Source: Synchiropus splendidus (Eukaryota > Chordata > Actinopteri > Syngnathiformes > Callionymidae). Taken from it: a stretch of DNA of 64,000 nucleotides. The notes below the pieces were generated by a model. The model was not told the origin of the DNA. It saw nothing but the letters and a program-made list of their open reading frames with translations, and ran no database searches. Positions 45,949 to 58,144 of this stretch are shown one piece after another. The first letter of the stretch is position 1; each line of letters begins with the position of its first letter. Location: assembly GCF_027744825.2 (NCBI RefSeq), contig NC_071334.1, forward strand, positions 2,060,937 to 2,124,936, written 5' to 3'. Position numbers and translations under genes: made by a program.

Positions 45949-47562
45949 TTAAAGCTCTCGAAACACAAACTCACACTTGGCGTTGGGTCCAACCCAGAGT
46001 CCAGCATGGAGAGGCTGAGTGAAGGAGGTCTGGACTCTGTGGAGGAGGGTCATGGTGTCGGAGACGCTGTAGAAGGACAGGAGCCCTGCAGAGTGATCCA
46101 GGTACACTCCCACTCTGGAGGAGGGAACACTGGAGACTTCACTTGTGACTCTGTTGTGTGTGAATGAACAACCAAAGTTGTCACAATCTAAGCTCCAGGA
46201 TTTGTCATTATAGCCAAATGAACTTTCTTCTCCTGATCTGCTGATGTCCTTGTATGAGACTGAAAATTCGACTCCTCCTGTCCACTCCACCTCCCAGTAA
46301 CAACGTCCAGTCAGGGGCTCTTTACTCAGGACCTGATGATAATCAATTAATCTGTCTGGATGATGTGGAGGAGACTGATCTTCTCTCATGTTCATCACTC
46401 TCCTGTTTCCTTCAGACAACCTCAACCATGAGTCTGCAGTGTTGGGATCCATGGTGATGTCCACAGAGTATCTGAGGAACTCATCTCTGGTCTTGGGCTC
46501 TGGAGCGAGCATCAGTGAGATGTTGGACCAGGAGTCTCTCAGAAGGTCCTGGAGTCGGGCTCTGCTGGCTGACACGGCTGCTGCCACTTCCTCATAGCAG
46601 ACCTGAGGACGGACGTGGGTCCTGGAGGAGAGCGTGTCTTCACTGACCTCTGACAGTGAGGACAAGTTCTGGAGAAAGACCGTGTGACTGTCGATGAGTG
46701 ACAGCTGCTGCAGCTCAGCATCTTTGCTCTTCAGCTCAGTGATCTCCTGCTCCAGCTGCTGCTGAAGTCCTCGGACTCGAACCATCTCTCTCTGCTGCTG
46801 GGATCTGATCTGCTGCTTCTCATCAGATATCATTCTCTGGAGGTTCTGGATCAGATGGTTGAGGGTCTCCTGACTGTCCTCCACTGCTTTATCAGCAGAG
46901 ATGGTGATGTTCTTCTCCTCCTGCTGAAGCAGCTTCACCTCTTCCTCTCTCTGCTGGATCCTCTGCTGGATCCTTCCTCGACTCTGATCCACCTCTTTCT
47001 CCCGCTCTCTTCTCTCTGCTGCAGCCGTTACTGTGTCGTGGTCTTTGTGTTGGTCCACAGCACAAAGGTGACAGATCAACTGCTGATCATTACGACAGAA
47101 CATCTTCTTCTCCTCTTCATGTTGAGAGCAGATGATCTCCTGGAGCCGCTTGGATGGGTGGACCAGCTTGTGTCTCTTGAAGGCCGGAGCTTCTAGATGA
47201 GGCTGGAGGTGTTGCTCACAGTAAGAGACCACACACAGCAGACAGGACTTCAGGGCTTTCATCTTCCTCCCAGTACAGACGTCACAGGCCACATCTTCAG
47301 GTCCAGCATAGCAGAGGTCAGCAGCGTCAGTCTTCTTCAGCTCCTCCACTAAGTCAGCTAACACAGTGTTCTTTTGCAGGAGAGGCTTCGGTGTGAAGGT
47401 CTGTCTGCACTGAGGACACTGGCAGATGTTCTTCTCTTCTCCATTGTCCCAGCAACGTTCAACACAGGTCTTACAGTAGTTGTGTCCACAGGGAAGAGTG
47501 ACTGGATCCTTCAGGAGCTCCAGACAGATGGAACAGGAGAGCACTTCTCTGGTCTTGTCCAT
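45949..47562 (-). CDS. Single-exon TRIM protein (RING, B-boxes, coiled coil, PRY-SPRY), probable E3 ubiquitin ligase
   Basis: A 537-residue intact reading frame with the full tripartite layout. RING finger at 10-52: C10, C13, C25, H27, C30, C33, C49, C52 (C3HC4). First B-box-like zinc site about 93-131 (C93, C96, C107, C110, C115, H118). B-box 2 about 145-175 (C145, H148, C156, D159, C164, C167, H172, H175). Coiled coil about 180-300, rich in Gln, Glu and Arg. PRY about 365-415 (YSVDITMDPNTA) and SPRY about 420-535 (CYWEVEW, VGVYLDHSAGLLSFYSV, LWVG). The RING predicts E2-dependent ubiquitin transfer in the cytoplasm; the SPRY domain would choose the target. The intronless form and sequence resemble the expanded fish TRIM families (TRIM16/25/47-like, finTRIM or bloodthirsty-related), many linked to antiviral immunity; the exact subfamily is not decidable by eye. 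The ATG is chosen for the MDKTREVLSCSICLELL start and a purine at -3. It is nested, same strand, between the pik3r3 BH-type exons and the p55 exon. Confidence 0.93.
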   Translation of the reverse strand: MDKTREVLSCSICLELLKDPVTLPCGHNYCKTCVERCWDNGEEKNICQCPQCRQTFTPKPLLQKNTVLADLVEELKKTDAADLCYAGPEDVACDVCTGRKMKALKSCLLCVVSYCEQHLQPHLEAPAFKRHKLVHPSKRLQEIICSQHEEEKKMFCRNDQQLICHLCAVDQHKDHDTVTAAAERREREKEVDQSRGRIQQRIQQREEEVKLLQQEEKNITISADKAVEDSQETLNHLIQNLQRMISDEKQQIRSQQQREMVRVRGLQQQLEQEITELKSKDAELQQLSLIDSHTVFLQNLSSLSEVSEDTLSSRTHVRPQVCYEEVAAAVSASRARLQDLLRDSWSNISLMLAPEPKTRDEFLRYSVDITMDPNTADSWLRLSEGNRRVMNMREDQSPPHHPDRLIDYHQVLSKEPLTGRCYWEVEWTGGVEFSVSYKDISRSGEESSFGYNDKSWSLDCDNFGCSFTHNRVTSEVSSVPSSRVGVYLDHSAGLLSFYSVSDTMTLLHRVQTSFTQPLHAGLWVGPNAKCEFVFREL

Positions 47563-47640
47563 GTCACCGCTGACTGAGTCACTTCCTTCACAGGTGAGCT
47601 GCTTTTATCTCTGAGTCACATGATCCTGCCAGCATCGGGC
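47563..47640 (-). promoter_or_regulatory. TRIM core promoter with TATA-like and AP-1-like motifs
   Basis: On the minus strand GATAAAAG (47609-47602) lies about 40 bp upstream of the ATG and could act as a TATA box, giving a very short leader. TGACTCA (AP-1 consensus) lies on both sides, at 47612-47618 and 47575-47581, and an E-box-like CATGTGAC overlaps the distal one. The same elements are preserved in the duplicated fragment at 45.7 kb. Function is inferred. Confidence 0.4.
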
Positions 47641-49832
47641 GTGGCACGTTGTTACCGCATATTTCCAGACTTCCTTGAAACCACGTGATGATTCTTGTAT
47701 TCTCGTGTTAGTTGCCAGCAGAGCTGCGAGTCACGGCACGGCAGGCTGACACCGGACTTGGACTCAGAGATGAGTGTCCTGGAGGGACAGCGACGAGAAG
47801 ATCCTGAATGAACACCCACTCACTAAATGGGTTGAAGCTGGCTTCTTTCCTGGATCAGTCTTGCAGATGGCAGAGACGTGTGACATGTGAATACCGGCCT
47901 CTGATGTGAAACACAAAAGAAAAAAGAAAGAAGAAACAAAAAACAACACGTGCGCGTGACCCTGACCTCCTCATCCACGCATTGACCTGGTCACATGTCT
48001 GGCTGCTTCCAGCTAACCAAGTCATTTCAGAGACCATTACCCTCACAACTCGCCCCGCTATGACCTCTGACCTCGTGCTGTGGTCTGAGAAAGTGTGTGT
48101 GAAAGCCAGAGTGTGGATATGAATTGTGGTAATTGACAATGAGTCGCTACAGGAGACTAGAAAACTCCTGTGGTGAGGTGAGAGAGAAGGAGCTTTGAGG
48201 ATCATAACCGGTCGCTCAGAGCTCAGGAGACGCTGCTGGCTCGCCGCTCGCATCACCAGCGTGATTACGGACCAATAGGTCTGAGATCCCAGATCAAACG
48301 TCGCCCAACGGAAAGAAGTCGACAATGGAAGAAACGAAAGTCATCCCAAAAAAAAAAAGAGAGCAGTATGGAAACAAGGAAAACAGACCTTAGAGATAAA
48401 GAAAAAATATGAAACATCTAAGAATAGAAAGAAAATCAATCACAATGAAATGAAAAGAAGAGAGAGGAAGAGGAAACAAAACAAGGTGAAAACTGAAAAA
48501 ACAGAAAACTGAAAAAATGCGATCACATAAAAAAACAAATAAAAAACAATAAAAAATATCAATAAACACATATATAAAATAAATAAAAATAAAAATACCT
48601 GGATAAAAAAAGAAAGAAAGAAAAACAGGGATCGAAAAAAAAAGAAACAGCAGAAAGGAAAGCAAAGTCAGGGTTTGCACCACATAACTAAACTAGTGAG
48701 GCGGTGCAGCAGACAAATGATCAGTTGTTAAAGATGAAATCTCACGTGATCAAATGGTTTAAAACAGTGGAAACATCGAAACAACCAGACAACGCGTAAC
48801 ACATCATGGAGGTGGAGGTGAAGATGACGGTTTTCTGCGTATTCATGTTCGTGGAAAGATCCTGAAAAAAGGACAGAAGGCAGACAGAAGCTCTTCTCAT
48901 GATTAGAAACCAACCGTTTTTTTGGTGACAAAACTTGCCCCTCTTGTCCATCTTTTATTGTTTCGTGGCGGAGGATTCAAAACAGTTGTGAGCCGTGAAC
49001 TCGACCGCCAGATAAAGGAAATAAATGCTACCTGTTTAAACAGACAAAAGTGTTCTGATCCTTGAATGAGTCAACAATGAAGGGGGCGCTCAAGAGCATC
49101 ATCAGAACTCGGTGTGGAAATTTCCAAGTGCTTTTCTACATCGGAACGTAAAAAGGTCCCATCAGGTAAACACAGTTCTGAGCGGATCACATGACACAAC
49201 AGCGACTGTCTTTGACCCCGCGCTGACCCAGCTAGCCGGGGATTACAGAGGAGGCTTGCCGCCCACAAGGAGAGCGAGAGGATCTCACACACGCTGAATA
49301 TGTAAAACGCACACGTGTAACGCTTCTGCCTCTCACACTCATCTGGCTCACACACACACGCTGACCTCCGCACTCTGTGTGTGTGGATTTGAACTAGACC
49401 TTCATGAAATTTCCCCTCATGAGCTCCATGACGTCACACTTTCCGAAAGGGCCCTGACGCTGGGGAACGTCCAGAATGTTCCTTAACTGCCCATTGTTGG
49501 TTGAGGGTGGGTGTGGTGTGTTGTCTTCTATCTTGATCCCACGCCCTCGGGACAACAGGCAGACTTGCGCTGCAAGTCCCGCCTCAGGCTGCCAGAGCTC
49601 TCAGCAACCCACCCTCCCCAGACACACCTGCCTCCTGACCTGCATGAACCAACCTGCCGCCAGCGCCACCTCAGGCTCACCTTCTCTGCACTAGCCGTAA
49701 GAAGCTGCTGCAGGAGGTGGAATAGTAAAAGTTATGTCTGCGTCGGCCCCTGACATCAGAAACTACTGGCTGAATCCCACAAGCGTGAGTCAGACACAAG
49801 TCAAACAGGAACTTCACGGCGATGACACACAC

Positions 49833-49930
49833 CAGAGGTGGCCAACCAGTCGCAGGCCAAGAGCCACATTTCTTCCTACAAATATGCAGGTGTGGCAGAC
49901 AAGGCTCACCTGAACACATGACATTTTCAA
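49833..49930 (+). mobile_element. hAT-like element end, fragment
   Basis: CAGAGGTGGCCAACCAGTCG followed by AGAGCCACATTTCT matches the right end of the 27.7-28.4 kb element when that is reverse-complemented (CAGGGGTGGCCAACCAGTCA ... AGAGCCACATTG). The opposite end was not found, so this is a truncated relative. Confidence 0.55.
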
Positions 49931-51799
49931 ACGAATCCATGTTACCGGGATCCTGATCCATGTCAAGATGTAAATCACAATGTCACAGTTCTATTTAACC
50001 ATCAACGTATAGGTTCAATGTTTCTCCCTCCAAACACCGGTCTGTGTGGTCTGGCATCAGAGAACACCGAAGACAATATTTCCAGTTCAACTGGACTCAA
50101 AGACTTTTTTGGTGGTTCCGAGTTTGTGAGCTGTGATTTCACATTCCAAGATTTTTTTTTCATCATTTTTCATGAGACCATGAGAGAGGAAGTCACTCCT
50201 TTCATTGTAAAACTTCTATATTTGAGCACTAATCTCCCTGCGTCTCAGCAGCGTGATGAACGACAAGGAGCGCTTGGTTTCTTCACGCCTGCCTCAGGTT
50301 GAGTCGCCTTGATCCACTTCCAAATAATCATCTCCAACAAGCAGCTGCTGTGACTCAGAAGGCTGGATGAGCTTCTGCTCCTCGGAGGTTCTGACGCTGA
50401 AAACCATGCCGCCGTTGTACAGACGACTGAATCTGGCGCTAACGGTGGCTAATATTAGCATCCCCCACGCCGTGTAAACTTGAGCTCCTGCTGACTCACT
50501 CTGACTCGTACGGAGGGGCTCCCTTGGTGTCGTGGCCTCACTGCGCCTTGCAGAGTAGCTTCCCACCGGGCAAGTTTGACAGGGACGAGGCGCGGTGCAA
50601 GACGATTATCGCATCATCATCGTCGCAGGAAGTTTAGGTCACGACAAAGAGAAACGTGCAGCCAAGTCATGTTAAATCGTGTCGATCGTGGAGCTGACGG
50701 CGGTCCAAGTCTGGTTGGGCTCATGTAGTGGTGAAGAGCCACGAGCTAGCCAGGCTTGACATCCGCGGGGTGGCGTGGTCTCCTGCGTCTCTTCTCAAGT
50801 CCTCTTCGACAGCTATTTTTGATGACTCTGCACTTGTGTGTGTGTGTGTCTGACTCTCTTCAGAGAGAGGGATTCAGTGCCTTTCTTCTGCATATGTCAT
50901 TGATATACAATTCTCTGACTTCACTTCCTGTCCAGCCGCACAAGAGTCAGGAACTCACTTGGACGTGTGGGATTCACAGAGTCGACCCTAGCTCACAAAA
51001 AAGAGGGGGAAACATGGAGCGGGAGGCGAAGAGGCCGCGGCGGCTGTCAGAGAGTTAAAACAAAGAGGTTGATGTGTGAGCCGTTCCTCCCCCTTCACCT
51101 CCCTGCAGGCAGCATTAGCGGAGGTCAAGGGTGAGCCAGTGCCTCTCGGCGATATTTTAACCCTTAAACAGGAGTGTGTGCAGCGCCTGTCTGACAGGCC
51201 GCGGTGACGTGCGTGTGTGTGTGCTGTGAGGCCCTCCGCTCTCATCCAGCTAATTTGTCAGCCAGCGGCACACGGGGCCGAGACGCAGCCCACACACTCC
51301 CGCTCTGTTTGTGATGGGCCCTTTTCCTTGGCTGGCACGCCACACGCCACCACTGTCAGCCTGGTCCAATCCCTCCGCAGTGTTCTTTCATTTTTCCCTC
51401 GTTCTGCTGGACTCTACTCTCATGCCTCAAGATATTACATGATGCCTTTTCCTTTATTTATGTATTACTTGCTATTTTTATGCTTATTACATTAAATACA
51501 TTTTTTTAAGTCATGTTTTCACTCTCTGTTTTGTTGATCTTTCGGCACTTATTGTTCAGACGCTTGTGTGATCCACCAGACACATCCCATTCACTTTTCT
51601 TCCTACGTTCATTTTCTTTTCCATTTTGTTCCTGGTCCAAATTTCTGATTTTTTTTTTCCAATTTCATACTATTTTTTTTCAGAATTCTGCTCTACGTTT
51701 TTTTCTGTCCGCCATTTTTAACAACACCTATTAAAAATGTTTACCTTCCCACATTTTCACTTTTCCGAACTGTTTTATTTTATTCAATTGCATTAATCG

Positions 51800-52460
51800 A
51801 GTTTGTTTTTGTGACTAACTCATCTGTTTTCTGCGGCTGTCGGAGCCACTTTCTGTACTTATTCAGGAGCAACAGTATTTTTTTATTTCGACCCACCTGT
51901 TGATCTTATGTCACTTTTTCCTACCTTCCATTTTTTACTCTAAATGTCATATATTTCCCAACACACAACTAACTTCTTAAAAATTCTTCTTTTTTATTTC
52001 AAACCCTCTGTGATGCACAGTTCCACCTCCATGATCCAGCAAATACATGAATTAGCAAAAGAAAAGAATCATCTTCAACAACTCCCCCTTAAAATACCTA
52101 CAATTTCTCTGAACATTTATTTATTTCATTTTTGATTTTGTGACTAAATGGTCCTTTTACTGCAGCAGTTGGAGCCAATGTCTGTTTGGTGATTATTACC
52201 ACTGTATAATAACAACAAAACAATAATATAACAATAATCATAATAAACATAATACTAAAATATGTGATTTTGTTTTACTATTTTTCTTTTTTTCACCCAC
52301 CTGTCACTCCCCATTTTTTTTGCTTATACATATGTTTCCACTCTAAATTTCACATTGGAATTTTTTCGCAATATTTTGCTCTCTTTATTTCCAAACCTCT
52401 AATGCAACATCCTGCATGTTTTCCATCTCCACAAGGCAGCTAACATGAATGTATTATTTA
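51800..52460. repeat. Diverged tandem duplication in T-rich DNA
   Basis: 51800-52060 and 52130-52460 share ordered blocks: TTTTGTGACTAA, GGAGCCA(C/A)T(T)TCTG, ACCCACCTGT, CTCTAAAT(G/T)TCA, TTATTTC(C)AAACC(T)CT, and a final CCATCTCCA/CCACCTCCATG-type block. The second copy has an ATA-rich insertion near 52200. Homology is clear but old. Confidence 0.65.
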
Positions 52461-55400
52461 TTTAGACTGGTCTTATTCTCAGGTCACAGTAAGGTCTCTC
52501 TATTCTACTGTTGTTTATATTTGTCAGTCGGGTGGCTTGTCTTGGCTCCGGTTAGTTTCTCTGGCTGACTGTCACTCTCCACTGTGATGGTGCGGGACTA
52601 ATGGAGGCGCAACAGAGGGACCTGCGATGGAGAGTCACACACACAAGCCTCACGCTTTTGACGCCACTACCACATGATTTAACCTTGGTTCAGAGGGAGT
52701 CCGGCTCGGGTGCCGCTCTGCTCCTGGTGACCGCCGACATGCTGTTTCCGCGCCGATCGGAGCGTTGTGGATTGTGAAATGAGTTCATCCGAGGTAAGGC
52801 TGAAGAGGAAAACCTCGACGGTGTTGGAGATGAGAGGAATGCGACTGAAAATCAGACGGAAATCGAACAAGCGGGTTACATCAGTTGGATTCACTTCACC
52901 GTTACAAAGCATGCGGGGGCTTTGTGTTCCGACGGCCTGCGCAGAGGGAGCGAGAGGGTTGTGTAAGAGATGTTACAAAAGACACACTTCAAAGATCGCA
53001 CAAAAGCTCCTGTTGTTGCCGCGCGCTGGTCTGCCAACACACACACACACACGCGCGCGCTGGCAGGCTCAGTGAACTGATTTAACCCCGCGCTGCTCTG
53101 AATCCTGAAGAGACGCTGCTATTTGCTACCTGTTTCTATCGAGCGCTTCAGAACACCTTCACGCCGCCGCCGCCGCAGCAGCATCAGATCCAGTCCCTGA
53201 TGCCTCCGGTCCATCTCTGCAGCCAGCAGGTGAACTATTGATCCTGGCTGTCCGCCGCAGCGCATACAGGAATCCAATATCCAGTGGATGGAGAGGCCTC
53301 GCTGCACATTCCTGAGTTTCATCTGCGATATCACTGAGAGGTGTGGACTCACCGAGCGATGAGTCATGAATCTGCTGAGTCCCACAAGTCCAACCTTGTG
53401 TTGGGAAGCGCTTCTAATAGGTGGTGATATGGCCTGCAACTGAGACTCTTAGTGTCATGGACCCATAAATCAATCCCATGAACCTGACTCAAGGCATTGT
53501 GATGTGGAGTCCCACACATCCAACTGAATCCACGTGAATTCAAGAGAGAAACAATCCCACCTCATTCCCTGTATATATATATCTATATATATTTTTTTTT
53601 CATTTAAAAAAATTCTTTTTTTCCACCAATATTTGACATTTTTGTTTGTATTGTTTTTAATCATTAAATTTCTTTTTCAAAGATTCCTTTCCTCAGCTTG
53701 CAAATTTCCACACTCAACATTAAAACATTCAATTTAAAGTTTCATTTCTGTCTCCACCAGAGGTGGACTAAAAGAAAACATAAAGATCTACACCTCTCCT
53801 GACACATGTACTGTCATCATCATCCGGTCCCACATTTCTGCGAAGGCTATAAAGCCTGGATCAGTGCAGACCAGCTGAGACTCATCTGCAGTCCGGACCT
53901 GCGGCCTTAACAGCGAGCCCCGATCGCTCCCCGACACCTTCACACACGGCGACCTGCTGACATTCACACGGCGACCCACGCGTGTGACCTCAGCGGTGCG
54001 GGCCGCTCTCACAATCAAGTACACAGCTGCTGTCTGACCTTTGTGTGTTCGGTCTCGGTCACAAACACACACGGCTGTGGTCTCTAAAATGAAACTCAAT
54101 TTCAGATCCTTCAACTTCAGCACTGTTATCGATCCCGGATGTACGGCTGGTTCGTATGTTTGACCGCTGCGGGACTCGGAACAGCCGACCACAGTCCGAC
54201 AATCACTCTGACAATTTAAGCTCTTTTATTCACTCATTGACGGGGGGCTAGGAAGAAGTTCCATGTGGAGGAGGAGGCCATCCCTCCCTTGAAATGCACT
54301 TCTCATGAATGCAGAGCGCCACGTTGAGCGGCGTCCTGAATGCACCGCGGTGCTGTCAGGTTTGCCTCAAGTGGAGCCAGGAGTTGATATTGTGTGGACG
54401 GCTGCTGAAGACAACAGTGGTGTTTACATGCACGGCACAATCGGGCCCTCTCACACCAAAAGAGGTGTTTACATGAAGCACAGATCAGGAATTGATCCGG
54501 ATTAAAGTGCTCCATGTAACGGCGACAGAGAACAGCCCATCGCCAATATTAGCATTTTAGCAGCAGGGCTAGGTCGGAATCTCTCGCCATGTTTATCCTC
54601 CACCCACGTCAATGTGTCACCCCGCTCAGTTTTAGCAAAATGCGACATCAGCTACCTTTCCATGAAGCAACATTAGTGTTAGCCATTTCAATGCTCCCAC
54701 ACCATTAGCAATTTAGCGATGCTTATATTTGAACCATCACCGCAGCTCAGTTCACTCGGCTCTTTAGCATCACAGCAGCATTGTTGTCAGCGATTCTCGC
54801 TCTGTTTCATCAGTTCTACAGTATATACAGTATATTAGCATTCAGCATATTTGTAATACAACCAAAGTAGCAACTTAGCATTGGCACTGCATTAGCTACC
54901 TGAACAGATTCAGTCGTGACGACTCGATCTGTGTCTCAGTGAGGAGTGGTGATGACATCACGTCTCCCCAGCTCCATCCACACGAGTGTCACGACTGCGT
55001 TACTTAGCAACAGTGAGCGCAGCACAAACAGGATGCAGCTGAGCCACACTCGTGGTGGCAGTTGTGGCTCGACAACCACAAAACCCGACGACAGAAAACA
55101 ATCCGAGCACTGCACACTGGAGGTGAGGGTTCAAATCCAGCTGAGGATCGTTGCTGAGGAGCTCCTCAGCAAGTTTTTCCGTGGTTCTGACACTTTCTTG
55201 TTATAGAATATGAGCAGCAAAAAAAAAAGGTTCCCAGCACACAAAGCCATGGAGAGAAAAACCACGGTGGTGCTCACCACCACCACTGTAAACACTCCAG
55301 CCAGCGTCATTGCTCTTCTCACCACATCCAGACAAACACAAGAAAGTGCTGTGTTTTGTTTCCCCCGCCGCCACTGTCTTCATGCTCACTGCCCAAATGA

Positions 55401-57951
55401 TCACCCAAACATGCTCCACGCTGCAGATGGAAACAAGCTGCTCTCCAGACTCACCCAGAAAAACCATCCTGCCGCTTCAGAGCTCACGTCCTACCTGGTG
55501 CTGGCTGCATCTCCTCCAGGCCTCCGGTTGTAATCAGAGCTTCCAAGATCCTGACGTGATGCTCTGGGTTCACGTCTCTGCTGGAGAAACATGTGGAGAC
55601 ACAAAGGAGCACTTCATTTATTCTCTGTGAAAACGGCCATCAGTGTCATCTCAATTTTTCATTTCACATTGCTAGAGACGCTAACCTCCAGCTACATTTT
55701 TAAGCATGAAAGATACGGACAATAGTAGCATGGCAGCGCATGACAGAGTGAGCACTCCGTTTCCCTCCCACAGTCAGACATTAGCTGATGACCACAGGTC
55801 AGAAGTCTGTGAGAAGAGACACAATCCTACACGTGTTAGCAGCAGGGTAAAAGTGTCCAAGACTTGTTTGTGAAATAAATAAATACATTTTCTTTAAATC
55901 ACTGGAAAAATCAAAGTTAAAAAATAAATATTAAGTAAAGTTTCAAGCGCTTTTTTTTTTCTTTTTTTTCCAACCACAGAAAGGACAAACAGAAACCAGG
56001 AATAAAAAAGAGGTTGAAAAAACATGTGGACCACGTAAAAAAAATAGAAATAAATAATAAATGAAGGACTTCGAGGTGAAGACCCTAAAATGAAGTTGGT
56101 TAAACAGACAAGCAAATAAATAAAATGTGAAACGTTTTCAAACAATATCAACACTGGATATTTATATATTATATATTATATTTATTTTGAATTGTCTTTT
56201 CTGTCAATTATTATTATCATTGTTGTCTTAACAACAAAAACACTACTACTGCTAGTAATAATAATATAATGAAATGAACAACGAAAAGTTGACAAAGGTA
56301 CAATGTAAAAGTAATGAAGCCAAGAGAAAGAAGAAACGATCACACAAAAAGCAGATTGTTGAGAAAGAAAAGTGAAATAAAACAACAAACAACGTAGTGA
56401 AAAGAATTGATTTTTTGAGGTTAAAAAGAAGAAAACTGAAAACTAAACTTAAAAAGATTGAGAAATCAAAACTGACACAGAAACTTTAAAAAGTCAGTCG
56501 TCAAATGTCAACGTTCAAAAGTCGGTAGAAAAAAAGAAGGGTGCTGCAGCATCTCCCAGCTAGCTGGGGCGAGAGGTCACTCTGGACAGGTCTCCGCTCC
56601 ATGACAGACTACTGCTTCCACTTGTCAGTGAATGCAGACAAAGCAATAAAACTCTTTTCCAGGAGTGAAGCTCAGAGGGCAACTGAGGTCCCCGACCTGG
56701 TTGGCTGGAAGACACCCAGCTAGAAATGTGTTTGTTGCTGCTGCAGACACTGTGGAGAGGAGGAATGTTGACCATCAGAACAGGCCCCGGGGAAGACACC
56801 TCCATCAACACGGGTCTGGAGTGATTCGGATTCACCTCACGACCGCCAGCGTGTGACAAGCGCCGAGGCAGGTCAGCCACACAGCCGGAGGGCGGAGCCT
56901 GAAGCAGCTCATCTTCACATCAACTAGGACGGAAAAGTGAGCGTCGGTGACCTGAAGCGAAGAGTCGTAAAGTTGAAATGTGGTCGAGGAATAAAACCGT
57001 GAGCGCCACCAGGATAATCTAGGAAGATCAGACCTCTTCTTGTGCTCTTCGGGAGGAGTCACCTCTAGCCGAGAGAGACCACAAAGCTGGTGCCCATTTG
57101 TTTGTCTGTGACAAGCTTTTCACTCTCCAGTAGTAACGGACAAATAGGCCTCGTGTCTCATAAACTCTGCAGCACCTCAACTATATGAGCTGCTTTCTTC
57201 AACTGCAGCAAGCAACGCGAGTCACTGCTGGCACCACAACACAACAGCAGGGACGCACATCTTCCAGGCGCTCCGCCACATCAAGGTTTCACTTGACATC
57301 GCTCGTGACGGATGGAAGCCAGCTCAGTTTTCGGAGAGAGGAGACAATGATTTAAGGTTTCAGAAGGAAAGTTGATCAGACAAATGAATAAAACTCAACC
57401 ACAAGAGAAGTTGCGAACTGCAAAACAAAACCACCTCCAAATCGAACAAAAAAAAATCGCCCACATTAATTGACAGGAAAAAAGAAAAGTAAAGTGAATG
57501 AATGAAACAGAATCAATAATAGAACAAGTATTTGTTCAATTATTGATTAAATATAAGTAGCAGAACAATAACAACCTTTGAAAGCATTGAAAAACATGAA
57601 AATCCTGATGAAAATGTTGAAAAAGATCTGGACAACCGATACAAAAATAGTAAAAAAAAGAGATAACAATAGCATTTGAGATGAATCTAGTTCCATTTTG
57701 GGTAGGAGTTGTAGACAGACACAACAATTTAAAATGCTAAAATAAAATAATCAGAAAGAAAGGTCAGTCAGTAAAACAAATGAGTCAGTGTTTAAAGGCT
57801 AAAGACACAACAATTGTCAAATGAAAATGAAAACAAAAGGTCAGGAGGATGTTGAGGTAAAAAGGACTATGATGGACTACTTTCTCATCCTAACACCATC
57901 TTCAGGTGCGTTCAAGGAAGCTGGTAAACTCCAGCTGAGCCGCCGGCGTAC

Positions 57952-58144
57952 CTGAGGTGGGACGGCCTGAAAACAGCCTCTGCGAAGGACTGGCCCAGCA
58001 GTTTGGGTGCGACCTGCTGGTGACGGCTGACCCGGCTCAGGTGCCTGCTGAGGTGGACCAGGAGCTGGTGGTTGTTCTGAGGAAGACCGGGAGACTCCAG
58101 GATGCTCTTCAGCCGCTGCCCGCACTCGTCCACGCTCTCACTCT
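57952..58144 (-). CDS. pik3r3: p85-type BH (RhoGAP-like) domain exon, second of two
   Basis: Minus-strand exon after an acceptor (CTCCTTGTGTGCAG, AG at 58146-58145) and before a donor (CTCAG|GTACGC, GT at 57951-57950). It completes a split Glu codon and encodes 63 residues, SESVDECGQRLKSILES, then GLPQNNHQLLVHLSRHLSRV and APKLLGQSFAEAVFRPSHL. This matches in order the p85 BH domain segment with the pattern [20 protein letters not shown]...LSEIFSPMLFR. The input phase (1) fits the exon at 61354-61485, and the output phase (2) matches the next p85 exon as I recall it. There are no stops or frameshifts. In p85 this domain is a RhoGAP fold that binds Rac/Cdc42 and contributes to PTEN and Rab regulation. 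Mammalian PIK3R3 lacks it. The symbol is inferred from strand, order and phase; it could instead belong to an adjacent paralogue. Confidence 0.8.

Larger units (their letters stand above)
47641..57951. other. Long non-coding stretch between the TRIM gene and BH exon 2
   Basis: A-rich purine strands at 48340-48680, 55880-56520 and 57360-57830. T-rich DNA with diverged tandem duplications at 51370-52500 (listed). AT run at 53572-53600. GC-richer unique segments at 49200-49330, 50980-51380, 52670-53080 and 53880-54190. 54540-54930 has recurring TTAGCA words. (TG)n/(CA)n runs at 50835-50850 and 53038-53060. I looked here for the missing pik3r3 exon that should link the BH domain to the SH2 exon and did not find it. 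No other gene is recognised. Confidence 0.5.

Noticed and set aside
45907..47577. Plus-strand frames opposite the TRIM gene
   Set aside because: Shadows of the minus-strand coding sequence; no domains.
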